A stretch of 64,000 bases of DNA from positions 30,244,958-30,308,957 of the forward strand of contig NC_089722.1 of assembly GCF_035083965.1 (NCBI RefSeq), given 5' to 3'. The stretch is from Branchiostoma lanceolatum (taxonomy: Eukaryota > Chordata > Leptocardii > Amphioxiformes > Branchiostomatidae). The position numbers and the translations under genes are program-made. Positions 1-15,000 of this stretch are shown piece by piece. The first letter of the stretch is position 1; each line of letters begins with the position of its first letter. The notes under the pieces are model-generated. The model was not told the DNA's origin, ran no database searches, and saw nothing but the letters and a program-made list of their open reading frames with translations.

Positions 1-3000
1 CAATTCCGCGTCTATTGAGTCCTGGTTTGTCCCATTTGAAGCACTTTTCAAAACCGCAAGGGTTAAGGCCGGGCTTAGCCCTTAAGGACTTTAAACACTA
101 ATAACTCGGCAACCAAGCACGATAGAATTAATCCGTTTTCAGATTTGAATTTGCCGTGCAATTCCGCGTCTAATGAGTCCTGGTTTGTCCCATTTGAAGC
201 ACTTTTAAAAACCGCAAGGGTTAAGGCCGGGCTTAGCCCTTAAGGACTTTAAACACTAATAACTCGGCAACCAAGCACGATATAATTAACCCGTTTTCAG
301 ATTTGAATTTGCCGTGCAATTCCGCGTCTAATGAGTCTTCATTTGCTCCATTTGAAGCACTTTTCAAAAACGCTAGGGTTAAGGCCGGGCTTAGCTCTTT
401 AGGACTTTAAACACTAATAACTCGGCAACCAAGCACGATATAATTAACCCGTTTTCAGATTTGAATTTGCCGTGCAATTCCGCGTCTAATGAGTCTTCAT
501 TTGCTCCATTTGAAGCACTTTTCAAAAACGCTAGGGTTAAGGCCGGGCTTAGCTCTTTAGGACTTTAAACACTAATAACTCGGCAACCAAGCACGATAGA
601 ATTAATCCGTTTTCAGATTTGAATTTGCCGTGCAATTCCGCGTCTAATGAGTCCTCGTTTGCTCCATTTGAAGCACTTTTCAAAAATGCAAGGGTTAAGG
701 CCGGGCTTAGCCCTTAAGGACTTTAAACACTAATAACTCGGCAACCAAGCACGATAGAATTAATCCGTTTTCAGATTTGAATTTGCCGTGCAATTCCGCG
801 TCTATTGAGTCCTCGTTTGCTCCATTTGAAGCACTTTTAAAAACCGCAAGGGTTAAGGCCGGGCTTAGCCCTTAAGGACTTTAAACACTAATAACTCGGC
901 AACCAAGCACGATAGAATTAATCCGTTTTCAGATTTGAATTTGCCGTGCAATTCCGCGTCTCATGAGTCCTCGTTTGTCCCATTTGAAGCACTTGTCAAA
1001 AACGCTAGGGTTAAGGCCGGGCTTAGCTCTTAAGAACTTTAAACACTAATAACTCGGCAACCAAGCACGATAGAATTAATCCGTTTTCAGATTTGAATTT
1101 GCCGTGCAATTCCGCGTCTAATGAGTCCTCGTTTGTCCCATTTGAAGCACTTGTCAAAAACGCTAGGGTTAAGGCCGGGCTTAGCTCTTAAGAACTTTAA
1201 ACACTAATAACTCGGCAACCAAGCACGATAGAATTAATCCGTTTTCAGATTTGAATTTGCCGTGCAATTCCGCGTCTCATGAGTCCTCGTTTGTCCCATT
1301 TGAAGCACTTGTCAAAAACGCTAGGGTTAAGGCCGGGCTTAGCCCTTAAGGACTTTAAACACTAATAACTCGGCAACCAAGCACGATAGAATTAATCCGT
1401 TTTCAGATTTGAATTTGCCGTGCAATTCCGCGTCTCATGAGTCCTCGTTTGTCCCATTTGAAGCACTTGTCAAAAACGCTAGGGTTAAGGCCGGGCTTAG
1501 CTCTTAAGAACTTTAAACACTAATAACTCGGCAACCAAGCACGATAGAATTAATCCGTTTTCAGATTTGAATTTGCCGTGCAATTCCGCGTCTATTGAGT
1601 CCTGGTTTGTCCCATTTGAAGCACTTTTCAAAACCGCAAGGGTTAAGGCCGGGCTTAGCCCTTAAGGACTTTAAACACTAATAACTCGGCAACCAAGCAC
1701 GATAGAATTAATCCGTTTTCAGATTTGAATTTGCCGTGCAATTCCGCGTCTCATGAGTCCTCGTTTGTCCCATTTGAAGCACTTGTCAAAAACGCTAGGG
1801 TTAAGGCCGGGCTTAGCTCTTAAGAACTTTAAACACTAATAACTCGGCAACCAAGCACGATAGAATTAATCCGTTTTCAGATTTGAATTTGCCGTGCAAT
1901 TCCGCGTCTATTGAGTCCTGGTTTGTCCCATTTGAAGCACTTTTCAAAACCGCAAGGGTTAAGGCCGGGCTTAGCCCTTAAGGACTTTAAACACTAATAA
2001 CTCGGCAACCAAGCACGATAGAATTAATCCGTTTTCAGATTTGAATTTGCCGTGCAATTCCGCGTCTAATGAGTCCTGGTTTGTCCCATTTGAAGCACTT
2101 GTCAAAAACGCTAGGGTTAAGGCCGGGCTTAGCTCTTAAGAACTTTAAACACTAATAACTCGGCAACCAAGCACGATAGAATTAATCCGTTTTCAGATTT
2201 GAATTTGCCGTGCAATTCCGCGTCTATTGAGTCCTGGTTTGTCCCATTTGAAGCACTTTTCAAAACCGCAAGGGTTAAGGCCGGGCTTAGCCCTTAAGGA
2301 CTTTAAACACTAATAACTCGGCAACCAAGCACGATAGAATTAATCCGTTTTCAGATTTGAATTTGCCGTGCAATTCCGCGTCTAATGAGTCCTGGTTTGT
2401 CCCATTTGAAGCACTTTTAAAAACCGCAAGGGTTAAGGCCGGGCTTAGCCCTTAAGGACTTTAAACACTAATAACTCGGCAACCAAGCACGATATAATTA
2501 ACCCGTTTTCAGATTTGAATTTGCCGTGCAATTCCGCGTCTAATGAGTCTTCATTTGCTCCATTTGAAGCACTTTTCAAAAACGCTAGGGTTAAGGCCGG
2601 GCTTAGCTCTTTAGGACTTTAAACACTAATAACTCGGCAACCAAGCACGATATAATTAACCCGTTTTCAGATTTGAATTTGCCGTGCAATTCCGCGTCTA
2701 ATGAGTCTTCATTTGCTCCATTTGAAGCACTTTTCAAAAACGCTAGGGTTAAGGCCGGGCTTAGCTCTTTAGGACTTTAAACACTAATAACTCGGCAACC
2801 AAGCACGATAGAATTAATCCGTTTTCAGATTTGAATTTGCCGTGCAATTCCGCGTCTAATGAGTCCTCGTTTGCTCCATTTGAAGCACTTTTCAAAAATG
2901 CAAGGGTTAAGGCCGGGCTTAGCCCTTAAGGACTTTAAACACTAATAACTCGGCAACCAAGCACGATAGAATTAATCCGTTTTCAGATTTGAATTTGCCG

Positions 3001-6000
3001 TGCAATTCCGCGTCTATTGAGTCCTCGTTTGCTCCATTTGAAGCACTTTTAAAAACCGCAAGGGTTAAGGCCGGGCTTAGCCCTTAAGGACTTTAAACAC
3101 TAATAACTCGGCAACCAAGCACGATAGAATTAATCCGTTTTCAGATTTGAATTTGCCGTGCAATTCCGCGTCTCATGAGTCCTCGTTTGTCCCATTTGAA
3201 GCACTTGTCAAAAACGCTAGGGTTAAGGCCGGGCTTAGCTCTTAAGAACTTTAAACACTAATAACTCGGCAACCAAGCACGATAGAATTAATCCGTTTTC
3301 AGATTTGAATTTGCCGTGCAATTCCGCGTCTAATGAGTCCTCGTTTGTCCCATTTGAAGCACTTGTCAAAAACGCTAGGGTTAAGGCCGGGCTTAGCTCT
3401 TAAGAACTTTAAACACTAATAACTCGGCAACCAAGCACGATAGAATTAATCCGTTTTCAGATTTGAATTTGCCGTGCAATTCCGCGTCTCATGAGTCCTC
3501 GTTTGTCCCATTTGAAGCACTTGTCAAAAACGCTAGGGTTAAGGCCGGGCTTAGCTCTTAAGAACTTTAAACACTAATAACTCGGCAACCAAGCACGATA
3601 GAATTAATCCGTTTTCAGATTTGAATTTGCCGTGCAATTCCGCGTCTATTGAGTCCTGGTTTGTCCCATTTGAAGCACTTTTCAAAACCGCAAGGGTTAA
3701 GGCCGGGCTTAGCCCTTAAGGACTTTAAACACTAATAACTCGGCAACCAAGCACGATAGAATTAATCCGTTTTCAGATTTGAATTTGCCGTGCAATTCCG
3801 CGTCTCATGAGTCCTCGTTTGTCCCATTTGAAGCACTTGTCAAAAACGCTAGGGTTAAGGCCGGGCTTAGCTCTTAAGAACTTTAAACACTAATAACTCG
3901 GCAACCAAGCACGATAGAATTAATCCGTTTTCAGATTTGAATTTGCCGTGCAATTCCGCGTCTATTGAGTCCTGGTTTGTCCCATTTGAAGCACTTTTCA
4001 AAACCGCAAGGGTTAAGGCCGGGCTTAGCCCTTAAGGACTTTAAACACTAATAACTCGGCAACCAAGCACGATAGAATTAATCCGTTTTCAGATTTGAAT
4101 TTGCCGTGCAATTCCGCGTCTAATGAGTCCTGGTTTGTCCCATTTGAAGCACTTTTAAAAACCGCAAGGGTTAAGGCCGGGCTTAGCCCTTAAGGACTTT
4201 AAACACTAATAACTCGGCAACCAAGCACGATAGAATTAACCCGTTTTCAGATTTGAATTTGCCGTGCAATTCCGCGTCTAATGAGTCTTCATTTGCTCCA
4301 TTTGAAGCACTTTTCAAAAACGCTAGGGTTAAGGCCGGGCTTAGCTCTTTAGGACTTTAAACACTAATAACTCGGCAACCAAGCACGATAGAATTAATCC
4401 GTTTTCAGATTTGAATTTGCCGTGCAATTCCGCGTCTAATGAGTCCTCGTTTGCTCCATTTGAAGCACTTTTAAAAACCGCAAGGGTTAAGGCCGGGCTT
4501 AGCCCTTAAGGACTTTAAACACTAATAACTCGGCAACCAAGCACGATAGAATTAATCCGTTTTCAGATTTGAATTTGCCGTGCAATTCCGCGTCTAATGA
4601 GTCCTCGTTTGTCCCATTTGAAGCACTTTTCAAAAATGCAAGGGTTAAGGCCGGGCTTAGCCCTTAAGGACTTTAAACACTAATAACTCGGCAACCAAGC
4701 ACGATAGAATTAATCCGTTTTCAGATTTGAATTTGCCGTGCAATTCCGCGTCTATTGAGTCCTCGTTTGCTCCATTTGAAGCACTTTTAAAAACCGCAAG
4801 GGTTAAGGCCGGGCTTAGCCCTTAAGGACTTTAAACACTAATAACTCGGCAAAGCACGATAGAATTAATCCGTTTTCAGATTTGAATTTGCCGTGCAATT
4901 CCGCGTCTCATGAGTCCTCGTTTGTCCCATTTGAAGCACTTGTCAAAAACGCTAGGGTTAAGGCCGGGCTTAGCTCTTAAGAACTTTAAACACTAATAAC
5001 TCGGCAACCAAGCACGATAGAATTAATCCGTTTTCAGATTTGAATTTGCCGTGCAATTCCGCGTCTATTGAGTCCTGGTTTGTCCCATTTGAAGCACTTT
5101 TCAAAACCGCAAGGGTTAAGGCCGGGCTTAGCCCTTAAGGACTTTAAACACTAATAACTCGGCAACCAAGCACGATAGAATTAATCCGTTTTCAGATTTG
5201 AATTTGCCGTGCAATTCCGCGTCTAATGAGTCCTCGTTTGTCCCATTTAAAACCCTTTTAAAACCGCAAGGGTTAAGGCCGGGCTTAGCCCTTAAGGACT
5301 TTAAACACTAATAACTCGGCAACCAAGCACGATAGAATTAACCCGTTTTCAGATTTGAATTTGCCGTGCAATTCCGCGTCTAATGAGTCCTCGTTTGTCC
5401 CATTTGAAGCACTTTTCAAAACCGCAAGGGTTAAGGCCGGGCTTAGCCCTTAAGGACTTTAAACACTAATAACTCGGCAACCAAGCACGATATAATTAAC
5501 CCGTTTTCAGATTTGAATTTGCCGTGCAATTCCGCGTCTAATGAGTCCTCATTTGCTCCATTTGAAGCACTTTTCAAAAACGCTAGGGTTAAGGCCGGGC
5601 TTAGCCCTTAAGGACTTTAAACACTAATAACTCGGCAACCAAGCACGATAGAATTAATCCGTTTTCAGATTTGAATTTGCCGTGCAATTCCGCGTCTCAT
5701 GAGTCCTCGTTTGTCCCATTTGAAGCACTTGTCAAAAACGCTAGGGTTAAGGCCGGGCTTAGCTCTTAAGAACTTTAAACACTAATAACTCGGCAACCAA
5801 GCACGATAGAATTAATCCGTTTTCAGATTTGAATTTGCCGTGCAATTCCGCGTCTCATGAGTCCTCGTTTGTCCCATTTGAAGCACTTGTCAAAAACGCT
5901 AGGGTTAAGGCCGGGCTTAGCTCTTAAGAACTTTAAACACTAATAACTCGGCAACCAAGCACGATAGAATTAATCCGTTTTCAGATTTGAATTTGCCGTG

Positions 6001-9000
6001 CAATTCCGCGTCTCATGAGTCCTCGTTTGTCCCATTTGAAGCACTTGTCAAAAACGCTAGGGTTAAGGCCGGGCTTAGCTCTTAAGAACTTTAAACACTA
6101 ATAACTCGGCAACCAAGCACGATAGAATTAATCCGTTTTCAGATTTGAATTTGCCGTGCAATTCCGCGTCTCATGAGTCCTCGTTTGTCCCATTTGAAGC
6201 ACTTGTCAAAAACGCTAGGGTTAAGGCCGGGCTTAGCCCTTAAGGACTTTAAACACTAATAACTCGGCAACCAAGCACGATATAATTAACCCGTTTTCAG
6301 ATTTGAATTTGCCGTGCAATTCCGCGTCTAATGAGTCCTCATTTGCTCCATTTGAAGCACTTTTCAAAAACGCTAGGGTTAAGGCCGGGCTTAGCCCTTA
6401 AGGACTTTAAACACTAATAACTCGGCAACCAAGCACGATAGAATTAATCCGTTTTCAGATTTGAATTTGCCGTGCAATTCCGCGTCTCATGAGTCCTCGT
6501 TTGTCCCATTTGAAGCACTTGTCAAAAACCGCAAGGGTTAAGGCCGGGCTTAGCCCTTAAGGACTTTAAACACTAATAACTCGGCAACCAAGCACGATAG
6601 AATTAATCCATTTTCAGATTTGAATTTGCCGTGCAATTCCGCGTCTAATGAGTCCTCGTTTGTCCCATTTGAAGCACTTTTCAAAACCGCAAGGGTTAAG
6701 GCCGGGCTTAGCCCTTAAGGACTTTAAACACTAATAACTCGGCAACCAAGCACGATAGAATTAATCCGTTTTCAGATTTGAATTTGCCGTGCAATTCCGC
6801 GTCTAATGAGTCCTGGTTTGTCCCATTTGAAGCACTTTTAAAAACCGCAAGGGTTAAGGCCGGGCTTAGCCCTTAAGGACTTTAAACACTAATAACTCGG
6901 CAACCAAGCACGATAGAATTAATCCATTTTCAGATTTGAATTTGCCGTGCAATTCCGCGTCTATTGAGTCCTCGTTTGCTCCATTTGAAGCACTTTTAAA
7001 AACCGCAAGGGTTAAGGCCGGGCTTAGCCCTTAAGGACTTTAAACACTAATAACTCGGCAACCAAGCACGATAGAATTAACCCGTTTTCAGATTTGAATT
7101 TGCCGTGCAATTCCGCGTCTAATGAGTCTTCATTTGCTCCATTTGAAGCACTTTTCAAAAACGCTAGGGTTAAGGCCGGGCTTAGCTCTTTAGGACTTTA
7201 AACACTAATAACTCGGCAACCAAGCACGATAGAATTAATCCGTTTTCAGATTTGAATTTGCCGTGCAATTCCGCGTCTAATGAGTCCTCGTTTGCTCCAT
7301 TTGAAGCACTTTTAAAAACCGCAAGGGTTAAGGCCGGGCTTAGCCCTTAAGGACTTTAAACACTAATAACTCGGCAACCAAGCACGATAGAATTAATCCG
7401 TTTTCAGATTTGAATTTGCCGTGCAATTCCGCGTCTAATGAGTCCTCGTTTGTCCCATTTGAAGCACTTTTCAAAAATGCAAGGGTTAAGGCCGGGCTTA
7501 GCCCTTAAGGACTTTAAACACTAATAACTCGGCAACCAAGCACGATAGAATTAATCCGTTTTCAGATTTGAATTTGCCGTGCAATTCCGCGTCTATTGAG
7601 TCCTCGTTTGCTCCATTTGAAGCACTTTTAAAAACCGCAAGGGTTAAGGCCGGGCTTAGCCCTTAAGGACTTTAAACACTAATAACTCGGCAAAGCACGA
7701 TAGAATTAATCCGTTTTCAGATTTGAATTTGCCGTGCAATTCCGCGTCTCATGAGTCCTCGTTTGTCCCATTTGAAGCACTTGTCAAAAACGCTAGGGTT
7801 AAGGCCGGGCTTAGCTCTTAAGAACTTTAAACACTAATAACTCGGCAACCAAGCACGATAGAATTAATCCGTTTTCAGATTTGAATTTGCCGTGCAATTC
7901 CGCGTCTATTGAGTCCTGGTTTGTCCCATTTGAAGCACTTTTCAAAACCGCAAGGGTTAAGGCCGGGCTTAGCCCTTAAGGACTTTAAACACTAATAACT
8001 CGGCAACCAAGCACGATAGAATTAATCCGTTTTCAGATTTGAATTTGCCGTGCAATTCCGCGTCTAATGAGTCCTCGTTTGTCCCATTTAAAACCCTTTT
8101 AAAACCGCAAGGGTTAAGGCCGGGCTTAGCCCTTAAGGACTTTAAACACTAATAACTCGGCAACCAAGCACGATAGAATTAACCCGTTTTCAGATTTGAA
8201 TTTGCCGTGCAATTCCGCGTCTAATGAGTCCTCGTTTGTCCCATTTGAAGCACTTTTCAAAACCGCAAGGGTTAAGGCCGGGCTTAGCCCTTAAGGACTT
8301 TAAACACTAATAACTCGGCAACCAAGCACGATATAATTAACCCGTTTTCAGATTTGAATTTGCCGTGCAATTCCGCGTCTAATGAGTCCTCATTTGCTCC
8401 ATTTGAAGCACTTTTCAAAAACGCTAGGGTTAAGGCCGGGCTTAGCCCTTAAGGACTTTAAACACTAATAACTCGGCAACCAAGCACGATAGAATTAATC
8501 CGTTTTCAGATTTGAATTTGCCGTGCAATTCCGCGTCTCATGAGTCCTCGTTTGTCCCATTTGAAGCACTTGTCAAAAACGCTAGGGTTAAGGCCGGGCT
8601 TAGCTCTTAAGAACTTTAAACACTAATAACTCGGCAACCAAGCACGATAGAATTAATCCGTTTTCAGATTTGAATTTGCCGTGCAATTCCGCGTCTCATG
8701 AGTCCTCGTTTGTCCCATTTGAAGCACTTGTCAAAAACGCTAGGGTTAAGGCCGGGCTTAGCTCTTAAGAACTTTAAACACTAATAACTCGGCAACCAAG
8801 CACGATAGAATTAATCCGTTTTCAGATTTGAATTTGCCGTGCAATTCCGCGTCTCATGAGTCCTCGTTTGTCCCATTTGAAGCACTTGTCAAAAACGCTA
8901 GGGTTAAGGCCGGGCTTAGCTCTTAAGAACTTTAAACACTAATAACTCGGCAACCAAGCACGATAGAATTAATCCGTTTTCAGATTTGAATTTGCCGTGC

Positions 9001-12000
9001 AATTCCGCGTCTCATGAGTCCTCGTTTGTCCCATTTGAAGCACTTGTCAAAAACGCTAGGGTTAAGGCCGGGCTTAGCCCTTAAGGACTTTAAACACTAA
9101 TAACTCGGCAACCAAGCACGATATAATTAACCCGTTTTCAGATTTGAATTTGCCGTGCAATTCCGCGTCTAATGAGTCCTCATTTGCTCCATTTGAAGCA
9201 CTTTTCAAAAACGCTAGGGTTAAGGCCGGGCTTAGCCCTTAAGGACTTTAAACACTAATAACTCGGCAACCAAGCACGATAGAATTAATCCGTTTTCAGA
9301 TTTGAATTTGCCGTGCAATTCCGCGTCTCATGAGTCCTCGTTTGTCCCATTTGAAGCACTTGTCAAAAACCGCAAGGGTTAAGGCCGGGCTTAGCCCTTA
9401 AGGACTTTAAACACTAATAACTCGGCAACCAAGCACGATAGAATTAATCCATTTTCAGATTTGAATTTGCCGTGCAATTCCGCGTCTAATGAGTCCTCGT
9501 TTGTCCCATTTGAAGCACTTTTCAAAACCGCAAGGGTTAAGGCCGGGCTTAGCCCTTAAGGACTTTAAACACTAATAACTCGGCAACCAAGCACGATAGA
9601 ATTAATCCGTTTTCAGATTTGAATTTGCCGTGCAATTCCGCGTCTAATGAGTCCTGGTTTGTCCCATTTGAAGCACTTTTAAAAACCGCAAGGGTTAAGG
9701 CCGGGCTTAGCCCTTAAGGACTTTAAACACTAATAACTCGGCAACCAAGCACGATAGAATTAATCCATTTTCAGATTTGAATTTGCCGTGCAATTCCGCG
9801 TCTATTGAGTCCTCGTTTGCTCCATTTGAAGCACTTTTAAAAACCGCAAGGGTTAAGGCCGGGCTTAGCCCTTAAGGACTTTAAACACTAATAACTCGGC
9901 AAAGCACGATAGAATTAATCCGTTTTCAGATTTGAATTTGCCGTGCAATTCCGCGTCTCATGAGTCCTCGTTTGTCCCATTTGAAGCACTTGTCAAAAAC
10001 GCTAGGGTTAAGGCCGGGCTTAGCTCTTAAGAACTTTAAACACTAATAACTCGGCAACCAAGCACGATAGAATTAATCCGTTTTCAGATTTGAATTTGCC
10101 GTGCAATTCCGCGTCTATTGAGTCCTGGTTTGTCCCATTTGAAGCACTTTTCAAAACCGCAAGGGTTAAGGCCGGGCTTAGCCCTTAAGGACTTTAAACA
10201 CTAATAACTCGGCAACCAAGCACGATAGAATTAATCCGTTTTCAGATTTGAATTTGCCGTGCAATTCCGCGTCTAATGAGTCCTCGTTTGTCCCATTTAA
10301 AACCCTTTTAAAACCGCAAGGGTTAAGGCCGGGCTTAGCCCTTAAGGACTTTAAACACTAATAACTCGGCAACCAAGCACGATAGAATTAACCCGTTTTC
10401 AGATTTGAATTTGCCGTGCAATTCCGCGTCTAATGAGTCCTCGTTTGTCCCATTTGAAGCACTTTTCAAAACCGCAAGGGTTAAGGCCGGGCTTAGCCCT
10501 TAAGGACTTTAAACACTAATAACTCGGCAACCAAGCACGATATAATTAACCCGTTTTCAGATTTGAATTTGCCGTGCAATTCCGCGTCTAATGAGTCCTC
10601 ATTTGCTCCATTTGAAGCACTTTTCAAAAACGCTAGGGTTAAGGCCGGGCTTAGCTCTTTAGGACTTTAAACACTAATAACTCGGCAACCAAGCACGATA
10701 GAATTAATCCGTTTTCAGATTTGAATTTGCCGTGCAATTCCGCGTCTCATGAGTCCTCGTTTGTCCCATTTGAAGCACTTGTCAAAAACGCTAGGGTTAA
10801 GGCCGGGCTTAGCTCTTAAGAACTTTAAACACTAATAACTCGGCAACCAAGCACGATAGAATTAATCCGTTTTCAGATTTGAATTTGCCGTGCAATTCCG
10901 CGTCTATTGAGTCCTGGTTTGTCCCATTTGAAGCACTTTTCAAAACCGCAAGGGTTAAGGCCGGGCTTAGCCCTTAAGGACTTTAAACACTAATAACTCG
11001 GCAACCAAGCACGATAGAATTAATCCGTTTTCAGATTTGAATTTGCCGTGCAATTCCGCGTCTAATGAGTCCTGGTTTGTCCCATTTGAAGCACTTTTAA
11101 AAACCGCAAGGGTTAAGGCCGGGCTTAGCCCTTAAGGACTTTAAACACTAATAACTCGGCAACCAAGCACGATAGAATTAATCCATTTTCAGATTTGAAT
11201 TTGCCGTGCAATTCCGCGTCTAATGAGTCCTCGTTTGTCCCATTTGAAGCACTTGTCAAAAACGCTAGGGTTAAGGCCGGGCTTAGCTCTTAAGAACTTT
11301 AAACACTAATAACTCGGCAACCAAGCACGATAGAATTAATCCGTTTTCAGATTTGAATTTGCCGTGCAATTCCGCGTCTAATGAGTCCTCGTTTGTCCCA
11401 TTTGAAGCACTTTTCAAAAACGCTAGGGTTAAGGCCGGGCTTAGCCCTTAAGGACTTTAAACACTAATAACTCGGCAACCAAGCACGATAGAATTAATCC
11501 GTTTTCAGATTTGAATTTGCCGTGCAATTCCGCGTCTAATGAGTCCTGGTTTGTCCCATTTGAAGCACTTTTAAAAACCGCAAGGGTTAAGGCCGGGCTT
11601 AGCCCTTAAGGACTTTAAACACTAATAACTCGGCAACCAAGCACGATATAATTAACCCGTTTTCAGATTAGAATTTGCCGTGCAATTCCGCGTCTCATGA
11701 GTCCTCGTTTGCTCCATTTGAAGCACTTTTCAAAAACGCTAGGGTTAAGGCCGGGCTTAGCTCTTTAGGACTTTAAACACTAATAACTCGGCAACCAAGC
11801 ACGATATAATTAACCCGTTTTCAGATTTGAATTTGCCGTGCAATTCCGCGTCTAATGAGTCTTCATTTGCTCCATTTGAAGCACTTTTCAAAAACGCTAG
11901 GGTTAAGGCCGGGCTTAGCTCTTTAGGACTTTAAACACTAATAACTCGGCAACCAAGCACGATAGAATTAATCCGTTTTCAGATTTGAATTTGCCGTGCA

Positions 12001-15000
12001 ATTCCGCGTCTAATGAGTCCTCGTTTGCTCCATTTGAAGCACTTTTCAAAAATGCAAGGGTTAAGGCCGGGCTTAGCCCTTAAGGACTTTAAACACTAAT
12101 AACTCGGCAACCAAGCACGATAGAATTAATCCGTTTTCAGATTTGAATTTGCCGTGCAATTCCGCGTCTATTGAGTCCTCGTTTGCTCCATTTGAAGCAC
12201 TTTTAAAAACCGCAAGGGTTAAGGCCGGGCTTAGCCCTTAAGGACTTTAAACACTAATAACTCGGCAACCAAGCACGATAGAATTAATCCGTTTTCAGAT
12301 TTGAATTTGCCGTGCAATTCCGCGTCTCATGAGTCCTCGTTTGTCCCATTTGAAGCACTTGTCAAAAACGCTAGGGTTAAGGCCGGGCTTAGCTCTTAAG
12401 AACTTTAAACACTAATAACTCGGCAACCAAGCACGATAGAATTAATCCGTTTTCAGATTTGAATTTGCCGTGCAATTCCGCGTCTAATGAGTCCTCGTTC
12501 GTCCCATTTGAAGCACTTGTCAAAAACGCTAGGGTTAAGGCCGGGCTTAGCTCTTAAGAACTTTAAACACTAATAACTCGGCAACCAAGCACGATAGAAT
12601 TAATCCGTTTTCAGATTTGAATTTGCCGTGCAATTCCGCGTCTCATGAGTCCTCGTTTGTCCCATTTGAAGCACTTGTCAAAAACGCTAGGGTTAAGGCC
12701 GGGCTTAGCCCTTAAGGACTTTAAACACTAATAACTCGGCAACCAAGCACGATAGAATTAATCCGTTTTCAGATTTGAATTTGCCGTGCAATTCCGCGTC
12801 TCATGAGTCCTCGTTTGTCCCATTTGAAGCACTTGTCAAAAACGCTAGGGTTAAGGCCGGGCTTAGCTCTTAAGAACTTTAAACACTAATAACTCGGCAA
12901 CCAAGCACGATAGAATTAATCCGTTTTCAGATTTGAATTTGCCGTGCAATTCCGCGTCTATTGAGTCCTGGTTTGTCCCATTTGAAGCACTTTTCAAAAC
13001 CGCAAGGGTTAAGGCCGGGCTTAGCCCTTAAGGACTTTAAACACTAATAACTCGGCAACCAAGCACGATAGAATTAATCCGTTTTCAGATTTGAATTTGC
13101 CGTGCAATTCCGCGTCTCATGAGTCCTCATTTGCTCCATTTGAAGCACTTTTCAAAAATGCAAGGGTTAAGGCCGGGCTTAGCCCTTAAGGACTTTAAAC
13201 ACTAATAACTCGGCAACCAAGCACGATAGAATTAATCCGTTTTCAGATTTGAATTTGCCGTGCAATTCCGCGTCTCATGAGTCCTCGTTTGTCCCATTTG
13301 AAGCACTTTTCAAAAACGCTAGGGTTAAGGCCGGGCTTAGCTCTTAAGAACTTTAAACACTAATAACTCGGCAACCAAGCACGATAGAATTAATCCGTTT
13401 TCAGATTTGAATTTGCCGTGCAATTCCGCGTCTAATGAGTCCTCGTTTGCTCCATTTGAAGCACTTTTAAAAACGCTAGGGTTAAGGCCGGGCTTAGCCC
13501 TTAAGAACTTTAAACACTAATAACTCGGCAACCAAGCACGATAGAATTAATCCGTTTTCAGATTTGAATTTGCCGTGCAATTCCGCGTCTAATGAGTCCT
13601 CGTTTGTCCCATTTGAAGCACTTTTAAAAACCTCAAGGGTTAAGGCCGGGCTTAGCCCTTAAGGACTTTAAACACTAATAACTCGGCAACCAAGCACGAT
13701 AGAATTAATCCGTTTTCAGATTTGAATTTGCCGTGCAATTCCGCGTCTCATGAGTCCTCGTTTGTCCCATTTGAAGCACTTTTCAAAAACGCTAGGGTTA
13801 AGGCCGGGCTTAGCTCTTAAGAACTTTAAACACTAATAACTCGGCAACCAAGCACGATAGAATTAATCCGTTTTCAGATTTGAATTTGCCGTGCAATTCC
13901 GCGTCTATTAAGTCCTGGTTTGTCCCATTTGAAGCACTTTTCAAAACCGCAAGGGTTAAGGCCGGGCTTAGCCCTTAAGGACTTTAAACACTAATAACTC
14001 GGCAACCAAGCACGATATAATTAACCCGTTTTCAGATTTGAATTTGCCGTGCAATTCCGCGTCTAATGAGTCCTCGTTTGTCCCATTTGAAGCACTTTTC
14101 AAAAACGCTAGGGTTAAGGCCGGGCTTAGCTCTTAAGAACTTTAAACACTAATAACTCGGCAACCAAGCACGATAGAATTAATCCGTTTTCAGATTTGAA
14201 TTTGCCGTGCAATTCCGCGTCTAATGAGTCCTCGTTTGCTCCATTTGAAGCACTTTTAAAAACGCTAGGGTTAAGGCCGGGCTTAGCCCTTAAGAACTTT
14301 AAACACTAATAACTCGGCAACCAAGCACGATAGAATTAATCCGTTTTCAGATTTGAATTTGCCGTGCAATTCCGCGTCTAATGAGTCCTCGTTTGCTCCA
14401 TTTGAAGCACTTTTCAAAACCGCAAGGGTTAAGGCCGGGCTTAGCCCTTAAGGACTTTAAACACTAATAACTCGGCAACCAAGCACGATAGAATTAATCC
14501 GTTTTCAGATTTGAATTTGCCGTGCAATTCCGCGTCTATTGAGTCCTCGTTTGCTCCATTTGAAGCACTTTTAAAAACCGCAAGGGTTAAGGCCGGGCTT
14601 AGCCCTTAAGGACTTTAAACACTAATAACTCGGCAACCAAGCACGATAGAATTAATCCGTTTTCAGATTTGAATTTGCCGTGCAATTCCGCGTCTCATGA
14701 GTCCTCGTTTGTCCCATTTGAAGCACTTGTCAAAAACGCTAGGGTTAAGGCCGGGCTTAGCTCTTAAGAACTTTAAACACTAATAACTCGGCAACCAAGC
14801 ACGATAGAATTAATCCGTTTTCAGATTTGAATTTGCCGTGCAATTCCGCGTCTAATGAGTCCTCGTTTGTCCCATTTGAAGCACTTGTCAAAAACGCTAG
14901 GGTTAAGGCCGGGCTTAGCTCTTAAGAACTTTAAACACTAATAACTCGGCAACCAAGCACGATAGAATTAATCCGTTTTCAGATTTGAATTTGCCGTGCA

